Shown: piece by piece, positions 26,067 to 33,652 of the stretch
Layout of the letters: every line of letters starts with the position of its first letter
Numbering within the stretch: position 1 is the first letter of the stretch
Assembly (NCBI GenBank): GCA_034933245.1
Contig: JAYFNX010000018.1
Location: forward strand, 1 to 64,000
Source of the DNA: Pelethousia sp034933245
Lineage (GTDB): Bacteria; Bacillota; Clostridia; Christensenellales; CAG-138
Direction of reading: 5' to 3'
Length of the DNA stretch: 64,000 bases
Position numbers and translations under genes: made by a program
Notes under the pieces: generated by a model
Seen by the model: the letters and a program-made list of their open reading frames with translations, nothing else
Database searches by the model: none
Told to the model about the DNA's origin: nothing

Positions 26067-26981
26067 ATGCGTAGAACCCTTAGCATTCTGCTCGCCCTTG
26101 TATGTGCCCTTTCTCTGGCGGCTTGCTCTCCCAGCCAGCCCGCCGCTGAAGCCGCCCCCGAAGCCGCTGCGGAGGCCGCTCCCGAAGCTACGACCGATGC
26201 GCAGCCCGCCCCCGCCCCCGAGGGTACGGGAGACGGCGTTCTTACCGTTGCCATGGAGTGCGCCTATGCGCCCTATAACTGGACCCAGCCCGATGACAGC
26301 AACGGCGCTTCCCCCATCAAGGACAGCCCGGATTACGCCTATGGCTACGATGTCATGATGGCCCAGCACATTGCTCAAGCCTTGAACATGGAGCTGGAGA
26401 TCGTTAAGCTGGATTGGGATTCCCTGGTGCCCGCCGTGCAGAGCGGCACTGTGGATTGCGTCATCGCCGGCCAGTCCATCACCAGCGACAGGCTCCAGAT
26501 GGTGGATTTCACCACGCCCTATTACTATGCTTCCATCGTGGCGCTGGTCCGTTCGGATGACCAGTATGCTTCCGCGCAGGGTGTATCGGCCCTCGCCGGC
26601 GCCACCTGCACCAGCCAGATCAACACCGTGTGGTATGATGTGTGCCTGCCCCAGATTCCCGACGCCAACATTCTGCCCGCCCAGGAAAGCGCTCCCGCCA
26701 TGCTGGTAGCGCTTAACAGCGGCCGGTGCAACGCGGTTGTAACGGATATGCCCACGGCCATGGCCGCTTGCGTGGCTTATCCCAACTTTACCCTGTTGGA
26801 CTTCACCGGCAGCCAGGATGATTTCCAGGTATCCGAGGAGGAGATCAACATCGGCATCTCCCTGCAAAAGGGCAATACCGAACTGCTCAACGCCATTAAC
26901 GGCGTGCTCGCCACCATGACCGTGGATGATTTCACCGCCATGATGGACCAGGCCATCGCCGTGCAGCCCCTGAGCGAATAA
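26067..26981 (+). CDS. Amino-acid ABC transporter substrate-binding lipoprotein (predicted lysine)
   Basis: A 304-residue family 3 solute-binding protein. Signal peptide with lipobox LAAC (Cys20), an Ala/Glu/Pro-rich linker to about residue 53, then the bilobal SBP fold: LTVAMECAYAPYNW, YGYDVMMAQHIAQALNMELE, DCVIAGQSITSDRLQMVDFT-type hinge and ISLQKGNTELLNAINGVL near the C-terminus. The lysine riboswitch upstream argues that lysine, or a close basic amino acid, is the ligand. Strong GGAGG ribosome site. A GC-rich hairpin follows the stop codon and may stabilise this message relative to the permease. Confidence 0.9.
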   Translation: MRRTLSILLALVCALSLAACSPSQPAAEAAPEAAAEAAPEATTDAQPAPAPEGTGDGVLTVAMECAYAPYNWTQPDDSNGASPIKDSPDYAYGYDVMMAQHIAQALNMELEIVKLDWDSLVPAVQSGTVDCVIAGQSITSDRLQMVDFTTPYYYASIVALVRSDDQYASAQGVSALAGATCTSQINTVWYDVCLPQIPDANILPAQESAPAMLVALNSGRCNAVVTDMPTAMAACVAYPNFTLLDFTGSQDDFQVSEEEINIGISLQKGNTELLNAINGVLATMTVDDFTAMMDQAIAVQPLSE

Positions 26982-27008
26982 CTTCTAAAAAATAATACGC
27001 AAACGAAT

Positions 27009-27030
27009 GGGCGGGCCTTTTGACCCGCCC
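27009..27030 (+). other. Intercistronic stem-loop between binding protein and permease
   Basis: GGGCGGG (27009-27015) and CCCGCCC (27024-27030) form a stable stem without a T tract, so it is more likely an mRNA-stabilising element than a terminator. Confidence 0.6.
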
Positions 27031-27047
27031 TATCGCAAGGAGAAGCC

Positions 27048-27887
27048 ATGCAACTATCATCCTTGACCTTCTGGGAGCGGGTGCTCTATCTGCTCCAGCG
27101 CTATGGCGCAAGCTTTGCCCGGGGCGCATGGGTAACCATGGCCATCGCCGTGGTTTCCACAGCCGTTGGTTGTCTCATCGGCTTTGGCGTGGGCATCGTC
27201 CAAACCATTCCCACGGACCGGAAAGCCCGGCCCGTGCATTGGTTTTTTATGGGGATCGCCCGGGCTATCCTGGCGGCCTATGTGGAAATCTTCCGGGGCA
27301 CGCCCATGATGGTGCAAGCCATGTTCATCTTCTTTGGCTCCTCCCAGCTATTCAACATCAACATGAACATGTGGCAGGCCGCCTTCTTCATCGTTTCCAT
27401 CAACACGGGCGCCTATATGGCGGAAACCGTCCGGGGCGGCATCCTTTCCATCGACCCGGGCCAGACGGAGGGCGCTAAGGCCATAGGCATGAACCATTGG
27501 CAGACCATGACCAATGTGATTCTTCCCCAGGCCCTGCGCAACATCATGCCCCAGATCGGCAACAACCTGATCATCAACATCAAGGATACCTGCGTACTCA
27601 GCGTGATCGGCGTGGTGGAGCTGTTTTTCAGCACCAAGGGCGTGGCCGGGGCCATGTATACCTACTTCGAAGCTTTTACCATCGCCATGGGCATCTACTT
27701 TGTGCTGACCTTTGCCTGCTCCCGGCTGCTGCGCTGGTGGGAGAGCCGAATGGATGGGCCGGACAGCTACGAGCTTTATGACCTTTCCACACGGGATACG
27801 CTGGCCCATACCACGGGGCTCTACAGCTATCCAAACAAGCCCAAGATCGGCAACCAGAACTTGGATACACGGGATGGAGGGCGCTGA
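27048..27887 (+). CDS. Amino-acid ABC transporter permease (HisM/GlnP family)
   Basis: A 279-residue inner-membrane permease with five predicted helices. N-terminal family motif SFARGAWVTMAIAVVSTAVG, then AYVEIFRGTPMMVQAMFIFFG and the cytoplasmic EAA loop GAKAIGMNHWQTMTNVILPQALRNIMP that docks on the ATPase. One permease gene is present, so it should act as a homodimer. AAGGAG precedes the ATG. It is the second gene of the lysine-riboswitch operon, one base before the ATPase gene. Confidence 0.92.
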   Translation: MQLSSLTFWERVLYLLQRYGASFARGAWVTMAIAVVSTAVGCLIGFGVGIVQTIPTDRKARPVHWFFMGIARAILAAYVEIFRGTPMMVQAMFIFFGSSQLFNINMNMWQAAFFIVSINTGAYMAETVRGGILSIDPGQTEGAKAIGMNHWQTMTNVILPQALRNIMPQIGNNLIINIKDTCVLSVIGVVELFFSTKGVAGAMYTYFEAFTIAMGIYFVLTFACSRLLRWWESRMDGPDSYELYDLSTRDTLAHTTGLYSYPNKPKIGNQNLDTRDGGR

Positions 27888-27888
27888 C

Positions 27889-28629
27889 ATGGCGGAACAG
27901 ATTTTACAGATACGGCACCTGCGCAAGAGCTTTGGAAACAACCTTGTGCTTAAGGATGTGGATTTCGACGTAAACGCGGGAGATGTCACCTGCATTATCG
28001 GCGCTTCCGGCAGCGGTAAAAGCACGCTGCTGCGGTGCATCAACCTGCTGGAAACCCCCACGGGCGGTGAGATCTGCTTCCATGGGGAGAACATTCTCGC
28101 GGGCAAGATGGACCAATCCGCCTACCGTGCCAAGGTGGGCATGGTGTTCCAGTCCTTCAACCTGTTCAACAACATGACGGTGTTGGACAATTGCATGGTG
28201 GGCCAGCTCAAGGTGTTGGGCTGCCGCAAGGAAGAGGCCCGGGCCGTCGCCATGGATTTTTTGGAAAAGGTAGGCATGGCTCCTTATATCAACGCCAAGC
28301 CCCGGCAGATTTCGGGCGGCCAGAAGCAGCGGGTGGCCATTGCCCGGGCGCTGGCCATGGGGCCGGAGGTTCTTCTCTTTGACGAACCCACCAGCGCCTT
28401 GGACCCGGAAATGGTGGGCGAGGTTCTCTCCGTGATGCGAACCCTGGCGGAAAGCGGCCTCACCATGCTTGTGGTTACCCACGAGATGGGCTTTGCACGG
28501 GAAGTATCCAAAGAGGTTGTGTTTATGGACGAGGGCGTCATTGCGGAGCAAGGTCCTCCGGAGATCATCTTCCAGAACCCCAAGGAACCGCGAACCAAAG
28601 AATTTCTTTCGCGTTATCTCAACGGATAG
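27889..28629 (+). CDS. Amino-acid ABC transporter ATP-binding protein (GlnQ/HisP type)
   Basis: A 246-residue ABC ATPase of normal length. Walker A GASGSGKST, Q loop VFQSFNLF, signature SGGQKQRVAIARALA, Walker B VLLFDEPTSALD, and the H-loop histidine in VVTHEM. It energises import with the permease and binding protein. The ATG at 27889 follows GGAGG and lies one base after the permease stop; a longer in-frame opening inside the permease gene is ignored. The operon ends at the terminator at 28634. Confidence 0.95.
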   Translation: MAEQILQIRHLRKSFGNNLVLKDVDFDVNAGDVTCIIGASGSGKSTLLRCINLLETPTGGEICFHGENILAGKMDQSAYRAKVGMVFQSFNLFNNMTVLDNCMVGQLKVLGCRKEEARAVAMDFLEKVGMAPYINAKPRQISGGQKQRVAIARALAMGPEVLLFDEPTSALDPEMVGEVLSVMRTLAESGLTMLVVTHEMGFAREVSKEVVFMDEGVIAEQGPPEIIFQNPKEPRTKEFLSRYLNG

Positions 28630-28633
28630 GTTT

Positions 28634-28657
28634 AAAAAAGGCCCGCGGGCCTTTTTT
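28634..28657 (+). terminator. Terminator of the ABC importer operon
   Basis: AAAAAGGCCCG and CGGGCCTTTTT form a stem immediately followed by T residues. Confidence 0.9.
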
Positions 28658-28745
28658 TATTGGCAAAGCGACGGCCGGCCATAAATCGGCGCCAAATTCT
28701 ATGGAGCGTTGCTCATGCGCCTTTCTTCCATCTGAAAGGAAGCAC

Positions 28746-28994
28746 ATGCTTTTTGTTGCGGTTGCTTTTGGCCTGGGCATAATTATGGGATGCGCTGTAT
28801 CGCCGGCCCGCCCCAAGGGAAAGAATCATACAAAAGAACCCTCTATCCCTTTTTATTTTCCGGGAAATTTTTGGAAAGCTTGTGCACAAACCCCAAGCCG
28901 TTTCAATCGTCTTTCTTGGAATACCCCTTGGTGTTCATCGGCCCCCATACAAAAGAGCCCGGCGTGTTCCGCACGCCGGGCTCGCTGGTTTTAA
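28746..28994 (+). CDS. Possible small membrane protein, probably decayed
   Basis: The frame opens with MLFVAVAFGLGIIMGCAVSP, a hydrophobic segment such as small clostridial membrane proteins have, after AAAGGAAG. The later part (from about codon 25) loses any protein-like character and overlaps the terminator hairpin of the opposite-strand gene. Either a very short membrane peptide or a remnant. Low confidence. Confidence 0.25.
   Translation: MLFVAVAFGLGIIMGCAVSPARPKGKNHTKEPSIPFYFPGNFWKACAQTPSRFNRLSWNTPWCSSAPIQKSPACSARRARWF
28951..28983 (-). terminator. Terminator of the HdeD-like gene
   Basis: A 12-bp perfect stem (GAGCCCGGCGTG with CACGCCGGGCTC, 28955-28983) is followed on the minus strand by TTTTG. 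Confidence 0.88.
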
Positions 28995-29010
28995 AGGGTC
29001 CCTGCCTCTG

Positions 29011-29559
29011 CTACTCCACCATGGTAACGGTATCGTGCAGGAATCGGCGCACATCCAGCGCTATGATAAAATTGATGATCCCATCCACCAACAAACTGAT
29101 GCCGATGAAAATGGTCATCGCGTTAACGGCTTTAAAGGGGCTAAAGAGCATGAGCAAGCCCAGGGTCAAAGTTACCAGGGCGCAGATGGCATTGCGCCGG
29201 GAACTTCCCATGTTGCTTCCCTTTAATTGGTAGCTGATTTGCAGCTTGATGATGCTGTCCGCCACAATAACCAGCCCCAGCACGGTGCCGAAAATGGCCA
29301 GCACGACGTCGGCGCTGATGAGGAGCAACACGCCCAGCAGCAGGTAGACCAAACCCATAAGGTACCCGTTGCCCAAGGAAAGAAAGCCCAGAGAATTCCA
29401 CTGGGAGAGCACCCTTCCCAAGCCATAGAGGATAAGCAGAATGCCCACTGCATAGCAAATGACGAGGCGTGCGGTTTCGGGCCAAGCCACCATGGCTACA
29501 CCAAGAATAAAGTATATCAGGGCGGTAATCATGAACGTGGTGCTAAAGCTTTTGCTCAT
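29011..29559 (-). CDS. HdeD/DUF308 family membrane protein
   Basis: A 182-residue protein with six predicted transmembrane helices arranged as three hairpin repeats, the HdeD/DUF308 layout: ALIYFILGVAMVAWPETA, YLLLGVLLLISADVVLAIFG and IFIGISLLVDGIINFIIAL each carry the Gly-rich helix and following acidic turn. E. coli HdeD is linked to acid resistance; the role in Firmicutes is unknown. The ATG at 29559 follows AAAGGAG by nine bases; an in-frame GTG upstream overlaps that site and is rejected. Confidence 0.85.
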   Translation of the reverse strand: MSKSFSTTFMITALIYFILGVAMVAWPETARLVICYAVGILLILYGLGRVLSQWNSLGFLSLGNGYLMGLVYLLLGVLLLISADVVLAIFGTVLGLVIVADSIIKLQISYQLKGSNMGSSRRNAICALVTLTLGLLMLFSPFKAVNAMTIFIGISLLVDGIINFIIALDVRRFLHDTVTMVE

Positions 29560-29662
29560 GGGACATATCTCCTTTACCACAGTTTCCTATTCTTATTGTA
29601 CAATATTTTTTTATAAACGCAAGGCTTTAAGCGCCCGCTTTCACCAACTTTTTCCGCTTTCG

Positions 29663-29691
29663 TTGACAAAGAAAGTTATCGATATTATAAT
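29663..29691 (+). promoter_or_regulatory. Consensus promoter of rex-lysR
   Basis: TTGACA (29663-29668) and TATAAT (29686-29691) are 17 bases apart. The -10 box is the centre of a 24-bp palindrome. Confidence 0.85.
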
Positions 29692-29699
29692 ATCGATAA
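29676..29699. promoter_or_regulatory. 24-bp perfect palindrome over the -10 box (operator)
   Basis: Half-site TTATCGATATTA at 29676-29687 is repeated inverted to 29699. A 22-base core differs by a single base from the sequence at 31448-31469 ahead of the alcohol dehydrogenase gene. Binding would directly block RNA polymerase, as expected for autoregulation by the Rex or LysR protein encoded downstream. Confidence 0.7.
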
Positions 29700-29726
29700 G
29701 AGCGACTTTTACGCTCAAAGGAGATC

Positions 29727-30392
29727 ATGAATATGCGCGAAGGCGGCAGTCCCACCGTAATTTCTAAGCAGGCGCTTCAACGTTTGCCCTATTATACCCG
29801 GTTTTTGCGGGGCCTGCGGGAGCAGGGGGCCACGATTGTGGCTGCGCCTGCCGTGGCCGCGGCATTGGGGCTTAACGAGGTACAGGTCCGCAAGGATTTG
29901 GCAGCCATGAGCAACGGGTATGGCAAACCCAAGGCGGGCTTTATCCTTGACGAGTTAATTGAGAATATGGAAGAAGCCCTGGGCTACCATAATAGCGACG
30001 ATGCGGTGCTGGTGGGGGCAGGTTCTTTGGGGCGGGCTCTGCTGGGCTATGGCGGCTTTGCGGAATGCGGGCTGAATATGGTGGCGGCCTTTGATGCGAA
30101 CCCGGCTTTGGTGGGAAGCAGCATAAGCGGAAAGCCCGTATTTCCCATGAGCAAGCTCGGCGATATTTGCGGCCGCATGAACATCCACATTGGGGTAATC
30201 ACCGTGCCCGCCTGCGCCGCCCAGCCCGTTTGCGACGAACTGGTTGCAGCAGGGGTTCTGGCCATCTGGAATTTTGCCCCTACCCACCTTTCCGTCCCCG
30301 CGAATATTTTGGTGCAAAGCGAAAACATGGCGGCTTCCCTTGCTTTGCTTTCCAACCATCTGCGCCAGAGACTGCATGAGGATATGCCATGA
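29727..30392 (+). CDS. rex: Rex-family redox-sensing repressor
   Basis: A 221-residue Rex homologue. The N-terminal winged helix (residues 8-80) carries NEVQVRKDLAAMSNGYGKPKAGF; the Rossmann domain has the NADH-binding GAGSLGRALLGY and the C-terminal swapped helix with SENMAASLALLSNHL. Rex proteins leave DNA when NADH rises and control fermentation genes. The wing reads GKPKAGF instead of the common GKRGVGY, which marks a divergent subgroup and could mean altered operator preference. AAAGGAG precedes the ATG. The stop overlaps the lysR start (ATGA), so both are made from one message. Confidence 0.85.
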   Translation: MNMREGGSPTVISKQALQRLPYYTRFLRGLREQGATIVAAPAVAAALGLNEVQVRKDLAAMSNGYGKPKAGFILDELIENMEEALGYHNSDDAVLVGAGSLGRALLGYGGFAECGLNMVAAFDANPALVGSSISGKPVFPMSKLGDICGRMNIHIGVITVPACAAQPVCDELVAAGVLAIWNFAPTHLSVPANILVQSENMAASLALLSNHLRQRLHEDMP

Positions 30393-31285
30393 ATACGTTA
30401 CATTTTCAATATGCCGCTACCGTTGCCCGTACCGGCTCCATCACCCAGGCCGCGGAAGAGCTCTTCATGGCCCAGCCCAATTTAAGCAAGGCCATTCGGG
30501 AGCTGGAGGACAGCCTGGGCATCGAAATTTTTCGGCGTACGCCCAAGGGCATGGTGCCTACTGCCGAGGGCGAGATGTTCCTGCGCTATGCCAACAATGT
30601 GCTGGAACAATTGGAGCGCATGGAGGCTTTGGGCCGTACCGGCAGCGAGGCGTTGCGTTTTTGCGTGGTTCTTCCCCATTCCGCGTACCTTGCGGATGCG
30701 GCTGCCCGTTTAATTGAGGAGCAGCCCATTGCGGGGGAAATACGCCTGCGGGAAATGGAAGGTGTAGGTGCGCTGCGGGAAGTGCAGGAAGGCCGGGCGG
30801 ACCTGGCGGTGGTTCGGCATTCCCTGCCCCAGGAGGCCTCCTTTCTGGACCTTGTTTCCCATGGCGGCCTGCACGCGGAATGCCTTTGGGAATATGACGC
30901 CCAGCTCACCCTACACGCTACGCACCCGCTGGCCCAGCGGGAAACGGTGGAGGCTTCGGAGCTTTCGGATTGGCCGGAGCTCTTTTTCTGGAACGATGAG
31001 CTCCTCCGCCGTCCAAGCACAGCCGCACGGCGCATTTTTTTGTCGGAACGGGCCGCTGTGCCTGGCTTGCTTTCGGCCACAAAAGGGTATCTTTGGGCCA
31101 CCCCCTTGCCGGAAGCGTATTGGGCCGCCCACAGCCTTATCCAACTCCCCTGTACCGCCGCCGGTGAAAGCGGCCTGCGGTGGCGGGATATGCTCATTTA
31201 CCCCAAAGATCAACGCTTCAGCCTGGTTTACCGGCGCTTCGTCAATCTGCTTTACGAGGCCCGTAACGCTTTGGCTTTCAGGTAA
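30389..31285 (+). CDS. LysR family transcriptional regulator
   Basis: A 298-residue LTTR of standard length. Residues 1-60 hold the winged helix (HFQYAATVARTGSITQAAEE and LSKAIRELEDSLGIEIFRRT); the C-terminal part is the two-lobed effector domain, with the ADLAVVRHSLP hinge. The effector is unknown. Translation is coupled to rex by a four-base overlap, an unusual partnership in which a redox sensor and an LTTR would be made together. A terminator follows at 31317, and the next gene is the iron alcohol dehydrogenase, a plausible target. Confidence 0.88.
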   Translation: MNTLHFQYAATVARTGSITQAAEELFMAQPNLSKAIRELEDSLGIEIFRRTPKGMVPTAEGEMFLRYANNVLEQLERMEALGRTGSEALRFCVVLPHSAYLADAAARLIEEQPIAGEIRLREMEGVGALREVQEGRADLAVVRHSLPQEASFLDLVSHGGLHAECLWEYDAQLTLHATHPLAQRETVEASELSDWPELFFWNDELLRRPSTAARRIFLSERAAVPGLLSATKGYLWATPLPEAYWAAHSLIQLPCTAAGESGLRWRDMLIYPKDQRFSLVYRRFVNLLYEARNALAFR

Positions 31286-31316
31286 AAACTCCATTAGTGT
31301 AATTCTCTAATTTTCG

Positions 31317-31342
31317 CGGCGTTTTCAGACGCCGTTTTTTTT
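31317..31342 (+). terminator. Terminator of rex-lysR
   Basis: CGGCGT and ACGCCG pair around TTTCAG, followed by eight T. Confidence 0.85.
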
Positions 31343-31348
31343 GCGCGT

Positions 31349-31370
31349 ATATTTATAACCATATAAATAT
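31349..31370. repeat. AT-rich inverted repeat
   Basis: ATATTTATA and TATAAATAT are separated by four bases upstream of the alcohol dehydrogenase operator cluster. It may be a protein-binding site or simply AT-rich promoter DNA. Confidence 0.35.
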
Positions 31371-31436
31371 ATTTATTTTTCCATATGATGATTTGTCGAT
31401 TTTCCCCTTTGATTTGTTTTATCGCTATTCTTATAC

Positions 31437-31480
31437 CGATATACGTATATCGATATTAGAATATCGATATACGTATATCG
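31437..31480. promoter_or_regulatory. 44-bp operator cluster of nested palindromes
   Basis: Two perfect 16-bp palindromes, CGATATACGTATATCG, at 31437-31452 and 31465-31480 flank a central near-palindrome with half-site ATCGATATTA. The whole 44 bases read almost identically on both strands, differing only at the centre. The central part matches the rex promoter palindrome except for one base. It lies about 100 bases before the alcohol dehydrogenase start. Confidence 0.7.
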
Positions 31481-31582
31481 CAATTTCCCTTTTTCGGCAA
31501 ACGTTCTAAACTAAAAATGCACCAAGAAAGTGCACACTAAGAAAAACAAGTTGCGCTGCAACCTAATAAGGAGGATTTCATC

Positions 31583-32773
31583 ATGGCAAGGTTTACTCTC
31601 CCCCGGGATCTCTATCATGGCAAGGGCGCTTTGGCCGCGCTGAAGGATTTAAAAGGAAAACGGGCGATCGTCGTCGTGGGCGGCGGTTCCATGAAGAGAT
31701 TTGGCTTCCTTGATAAAACCGTAGCCAACCTGAAGGAGGCGGGCATGGAGGTTCGCCTGTTCGAGGGCGTGGAGCCGGACCCTTCGGTGGAAACGGTGAT
31801 GAAGGGCGCGGCGGTTATGCGCGAATTCCAGCCGGATTGGATCGTCGCCATCGGCGGCGGCTCCCCCATCGATGCGGCAAAGGCTATGTGGGCGTTCTAT
31901 GAATATCCGGAAACCACCTTTGAACAGCTTTGTATCCCCTTCAACTTCCCCACCCTCCGGACCAAGGCTAGGTTCTGCGCCATCCCCTCCACCTCCGGCA
32001 CAGCCACGGAAGTAACGGCCTTCTCCGTTATTACGGATTACCAGAAGGGCATCAAATACCCCCTGGCGGACTTCAACATCACCCCGGACGTGGCCATCGT
32101 GGACCCCGACTTGGCCGAGACTATGCCCAAGAAGCTAACGGCCCATACGGGTATGGACGCCATGACCCACGCCATTGAGGCCTATGTTTCCACCCTGCAT
32201 TGCGACTACACAGACCCCCTGGCCCTCCATGCCATCAAGATGGTAAGCGAATTGCTGGTGGATAGCTATAACGGTTCCATGGAAGCCCGCGACCGTATGC
32301 ACAACGCCCAATGCCTGGCCGGCATGGCCTTCTCCAACGCGCTGCTGGGCATCGTGCACTCCATGGCCCATAAGACGGGCGCCGCTTTCTCCGGCGGACA
32401 TATCGTTCACGGCTGCGCGAACGCCATGTATCTGCCCAAGGTTATCCAATATAACGCCAAGGAACCGGAAGCTGCCAAGCGTTATGCGCAGATCGCCAAA
32501 TTCCTGGGCCTTGCCGGCAAGACCGACGCCGAGCTGACGAACGCCCTCGTCGCGCACATCCAGGGTTTGAACGCCAAGCTGGATATTCCCACTTGCATCC
32601 GGGATTATGAAGGCGGCATCATCAAGGAAAAAGAGTTCCTGGAGAAGCTGCCCAAGGTATCGGAGCTGGCCGTAGGCGACGCCTGCACCGGGTCCAACCC
32701 CCGCAACATTGATCCCAAGGCCATGGAAAAGCTGCTCAAGTGCTGCTTCTATGACACCGAGGTGGATTTCTAA
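31583..32773 (+). CDS. Iron-containing alcohol dehydrogenase
   Basis: A 396-residue member of the iron-dependent (type III) ADH family. NAD-binding GGGSPIDAAKAMW (about 93-105), metal ligands in AHTGMDAMTHAIEAYVS (Asp and His) and in GIVHSMAHKTGAAF and SGGHIVHGCANA (His, His). Family members reduce aldehydes such as acetaldehyde or butyraldehyde with NAD(P)H; the substrate cannot be told from sequence. GGAGG precedes the ATG. The operator cluster upstream, shared with the rex promoter, suggests redox control of fermentative reduction. Confidence 0.92.
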   Translation: MARFTLPRDLYHGKGALAALKDLKGKRAIVVVGGGSMKRFGFLDKTVANLKEAGMEVRLFEGVEPDPSVETVMKGAAVMREFQPDWIVAIGGGSPIDAAKAMWAFYEYPETTFEQLCIPFNFPTLRTKARFCAIPSTSGTATEVTAFSVITDYQKGIKYPLADFNITPDVAIVDPDLAETMPKKLTAHTGMDAMTHAIEAYVSTLHCDYTDPLALHAIKMVSELLVDSYNGSMEARDRMHNAQCLAGMAFSNALLGIVHSMAHKTGAAFSGGHIVHGCANAMYLPKVIQYNAKEPEAAKRYAQIAKFLGLAGKTDAELTNALVAHIQGLNAKLDIPTCIRDYEGGIIKEKEFLEKLPKVSELAVGDACTGSNPRNIDPKAMEKLLKCCFYDTEVDF

Positions 32774-32801
32774 GCTCGTTTCCCCACACATATCCCATAG
32801 C

Positions 32802-32834
32802 AAAGGGAGCGTTCTTCAAAGAGCGCTCCCTTTT
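32802..32834 (+). terminator. Terminator of the alcohol dehydrogenase gene
   Basis: AAAGGGAGCG and CGCTCCCTTT form a 10-bp stem with a short T tail. Confidence 0.88.
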
Positions 32835-32902
32835 GCCCGCCCCAAAACATCCCCTTGCTTATTTGCCCGCGTCCCCCACTTTATCGCCCGCAGGACGCCC
32901 CT

Positions 32903-33295
32903 TCAGGCCATTCCCAGCAGCTTCGCCAGGCTCCTGCCAAGCGCCATGCCAACAAGCACACCGCCCAGGCTTAGGCCAAGATTCAAGGCGATATTGCCGG
33001 TTGCCAGCAAATACCTTCCGGCTTTAAACAGATGCACCGTTTCCAGGCTGAAGGTTGAAAAGGTGCTTAATCCCCCCAGCACCCCTGTGATAAAAAACAG
33101 CTTGGCGCCGGATGAAATGGGCGCGGTCTGGCTTTCCACGCCGATAACAAGGCCAATAAGCAGGCCGGCAATCCCATTGGAAAGCAGCGTTCCGCATGGC
33201 AGCGCCACCGGCAGGGCGCTAAGCCATCTCGTAATGCCGAAGCGGGCGCACGCGCCCAGAAATCCGCCGGCACCCACATACAAAATCTCTTGCAT
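32903..33295 (-). CDS. crcB: Fluoride ion channel CrcB/Fluc
   Basis: A 130-residue four-helix membrane protein of the Fluc family. Family marks are GGFLGACARFGITRW, the sodium/fluoride path motif GVLGGLSTFSTFSLET, and NIALNLGLSLGGVLVGMALG. Fluc channels export fluoride as antiparallel dimers. Only one crcB gene is here, so a dual-topology homodimer is expected. A fluoride riboswitch and its promoter lie directly upstream, which fixes the function. Ribosome site GGGAAGG. Confidence 0.93.
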   Translation of the reverse strand: MQEILYVGAGGFLGACARFGITRWLSALPVALPCGTLLSNGIAGLLIGLVIGVESQTAPISSGAKLFFITGVLGGLSTFSTFSLETVHLFKAGRYLLATGNIALNLGLSLGGVLVGMALGRSLAKLLGMA

Positions 33296-33332
33296 TTTTC
33301 CTTCCCCTTTGCATTTTTATGTTTATGGCATA

Positions 33333-33360
33333 CAAAAAGCCGCTGTCTCCTGCGCGCGGT
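33333..33360 (-). terminator. Expression-platform terminator of the fluoride riboswitch
   Basis: On the minus strand CGGCT followed by TTTTTG (33333-33342) can pair with CCGC nearby, or with AGCCG inside the aptamer (33381-33385). This gives a mutually exclusive terminator versus ligand-bound aptamer. The pairing scheme is inferred. Confidence 0.5.
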
Positions 33361-33367
33361 CTCTAAA

Positions 33368-33430
33368 CCACAGAAGTCATCGGCTCGAAAGCGGTTCGGC
33401 GTTATACGCGCTGGGAGAACTTCATTCCCG
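33368..33430 (-). promoter_or_regulatory. Fluoride riboswitch (crcB motif)
   Basis: Minus-strand leader with the crcB-motif blocks: GGGAATGAAGTTCTCCC, then AACCGC, a TTTCGA loop, GCCGATGACTTCTG. The order and pseudoknot-forming segments match the motif. It begins at the predicted transcription start and lies about 70 bases before crcB. Fluoride should allow read-through into the channel gene. Confidence 0.88.
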
Positions 33431-33436
33431 CTGCGC

Positions 33437-33465
33437 ATTATAGCGCCTTTCCCGGCTTTTTGCAA
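33437..33465 (-). promoter_or_regulatory. Promoter of the fluoride riboswitch-crcB unit
   Basis: Minus-strand TTGCAA (33460-33465) and TATAAT (33437-33442), spacer 17. Start near 33430, the first base of the aptamer. Confidence 0.75.
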
Positions 33466-33652
33466 TGGATTTTCCATGCCGTTGGCGGACGGAAAGTTTT
33501 TCCTGGGCTTTTTCCCCCGGAAGGAGTAAAATAAGAATAGTTAAAAAAGGGTTGGGAGGGCTTGTATCTGCCCTGCCGCATGGATTTACTATCCTAAGTA
33601 ATCGAAAAAGCGTCCGGATTCCCGTTTGCGGCGCCCGGACGTAGGAGGTATG

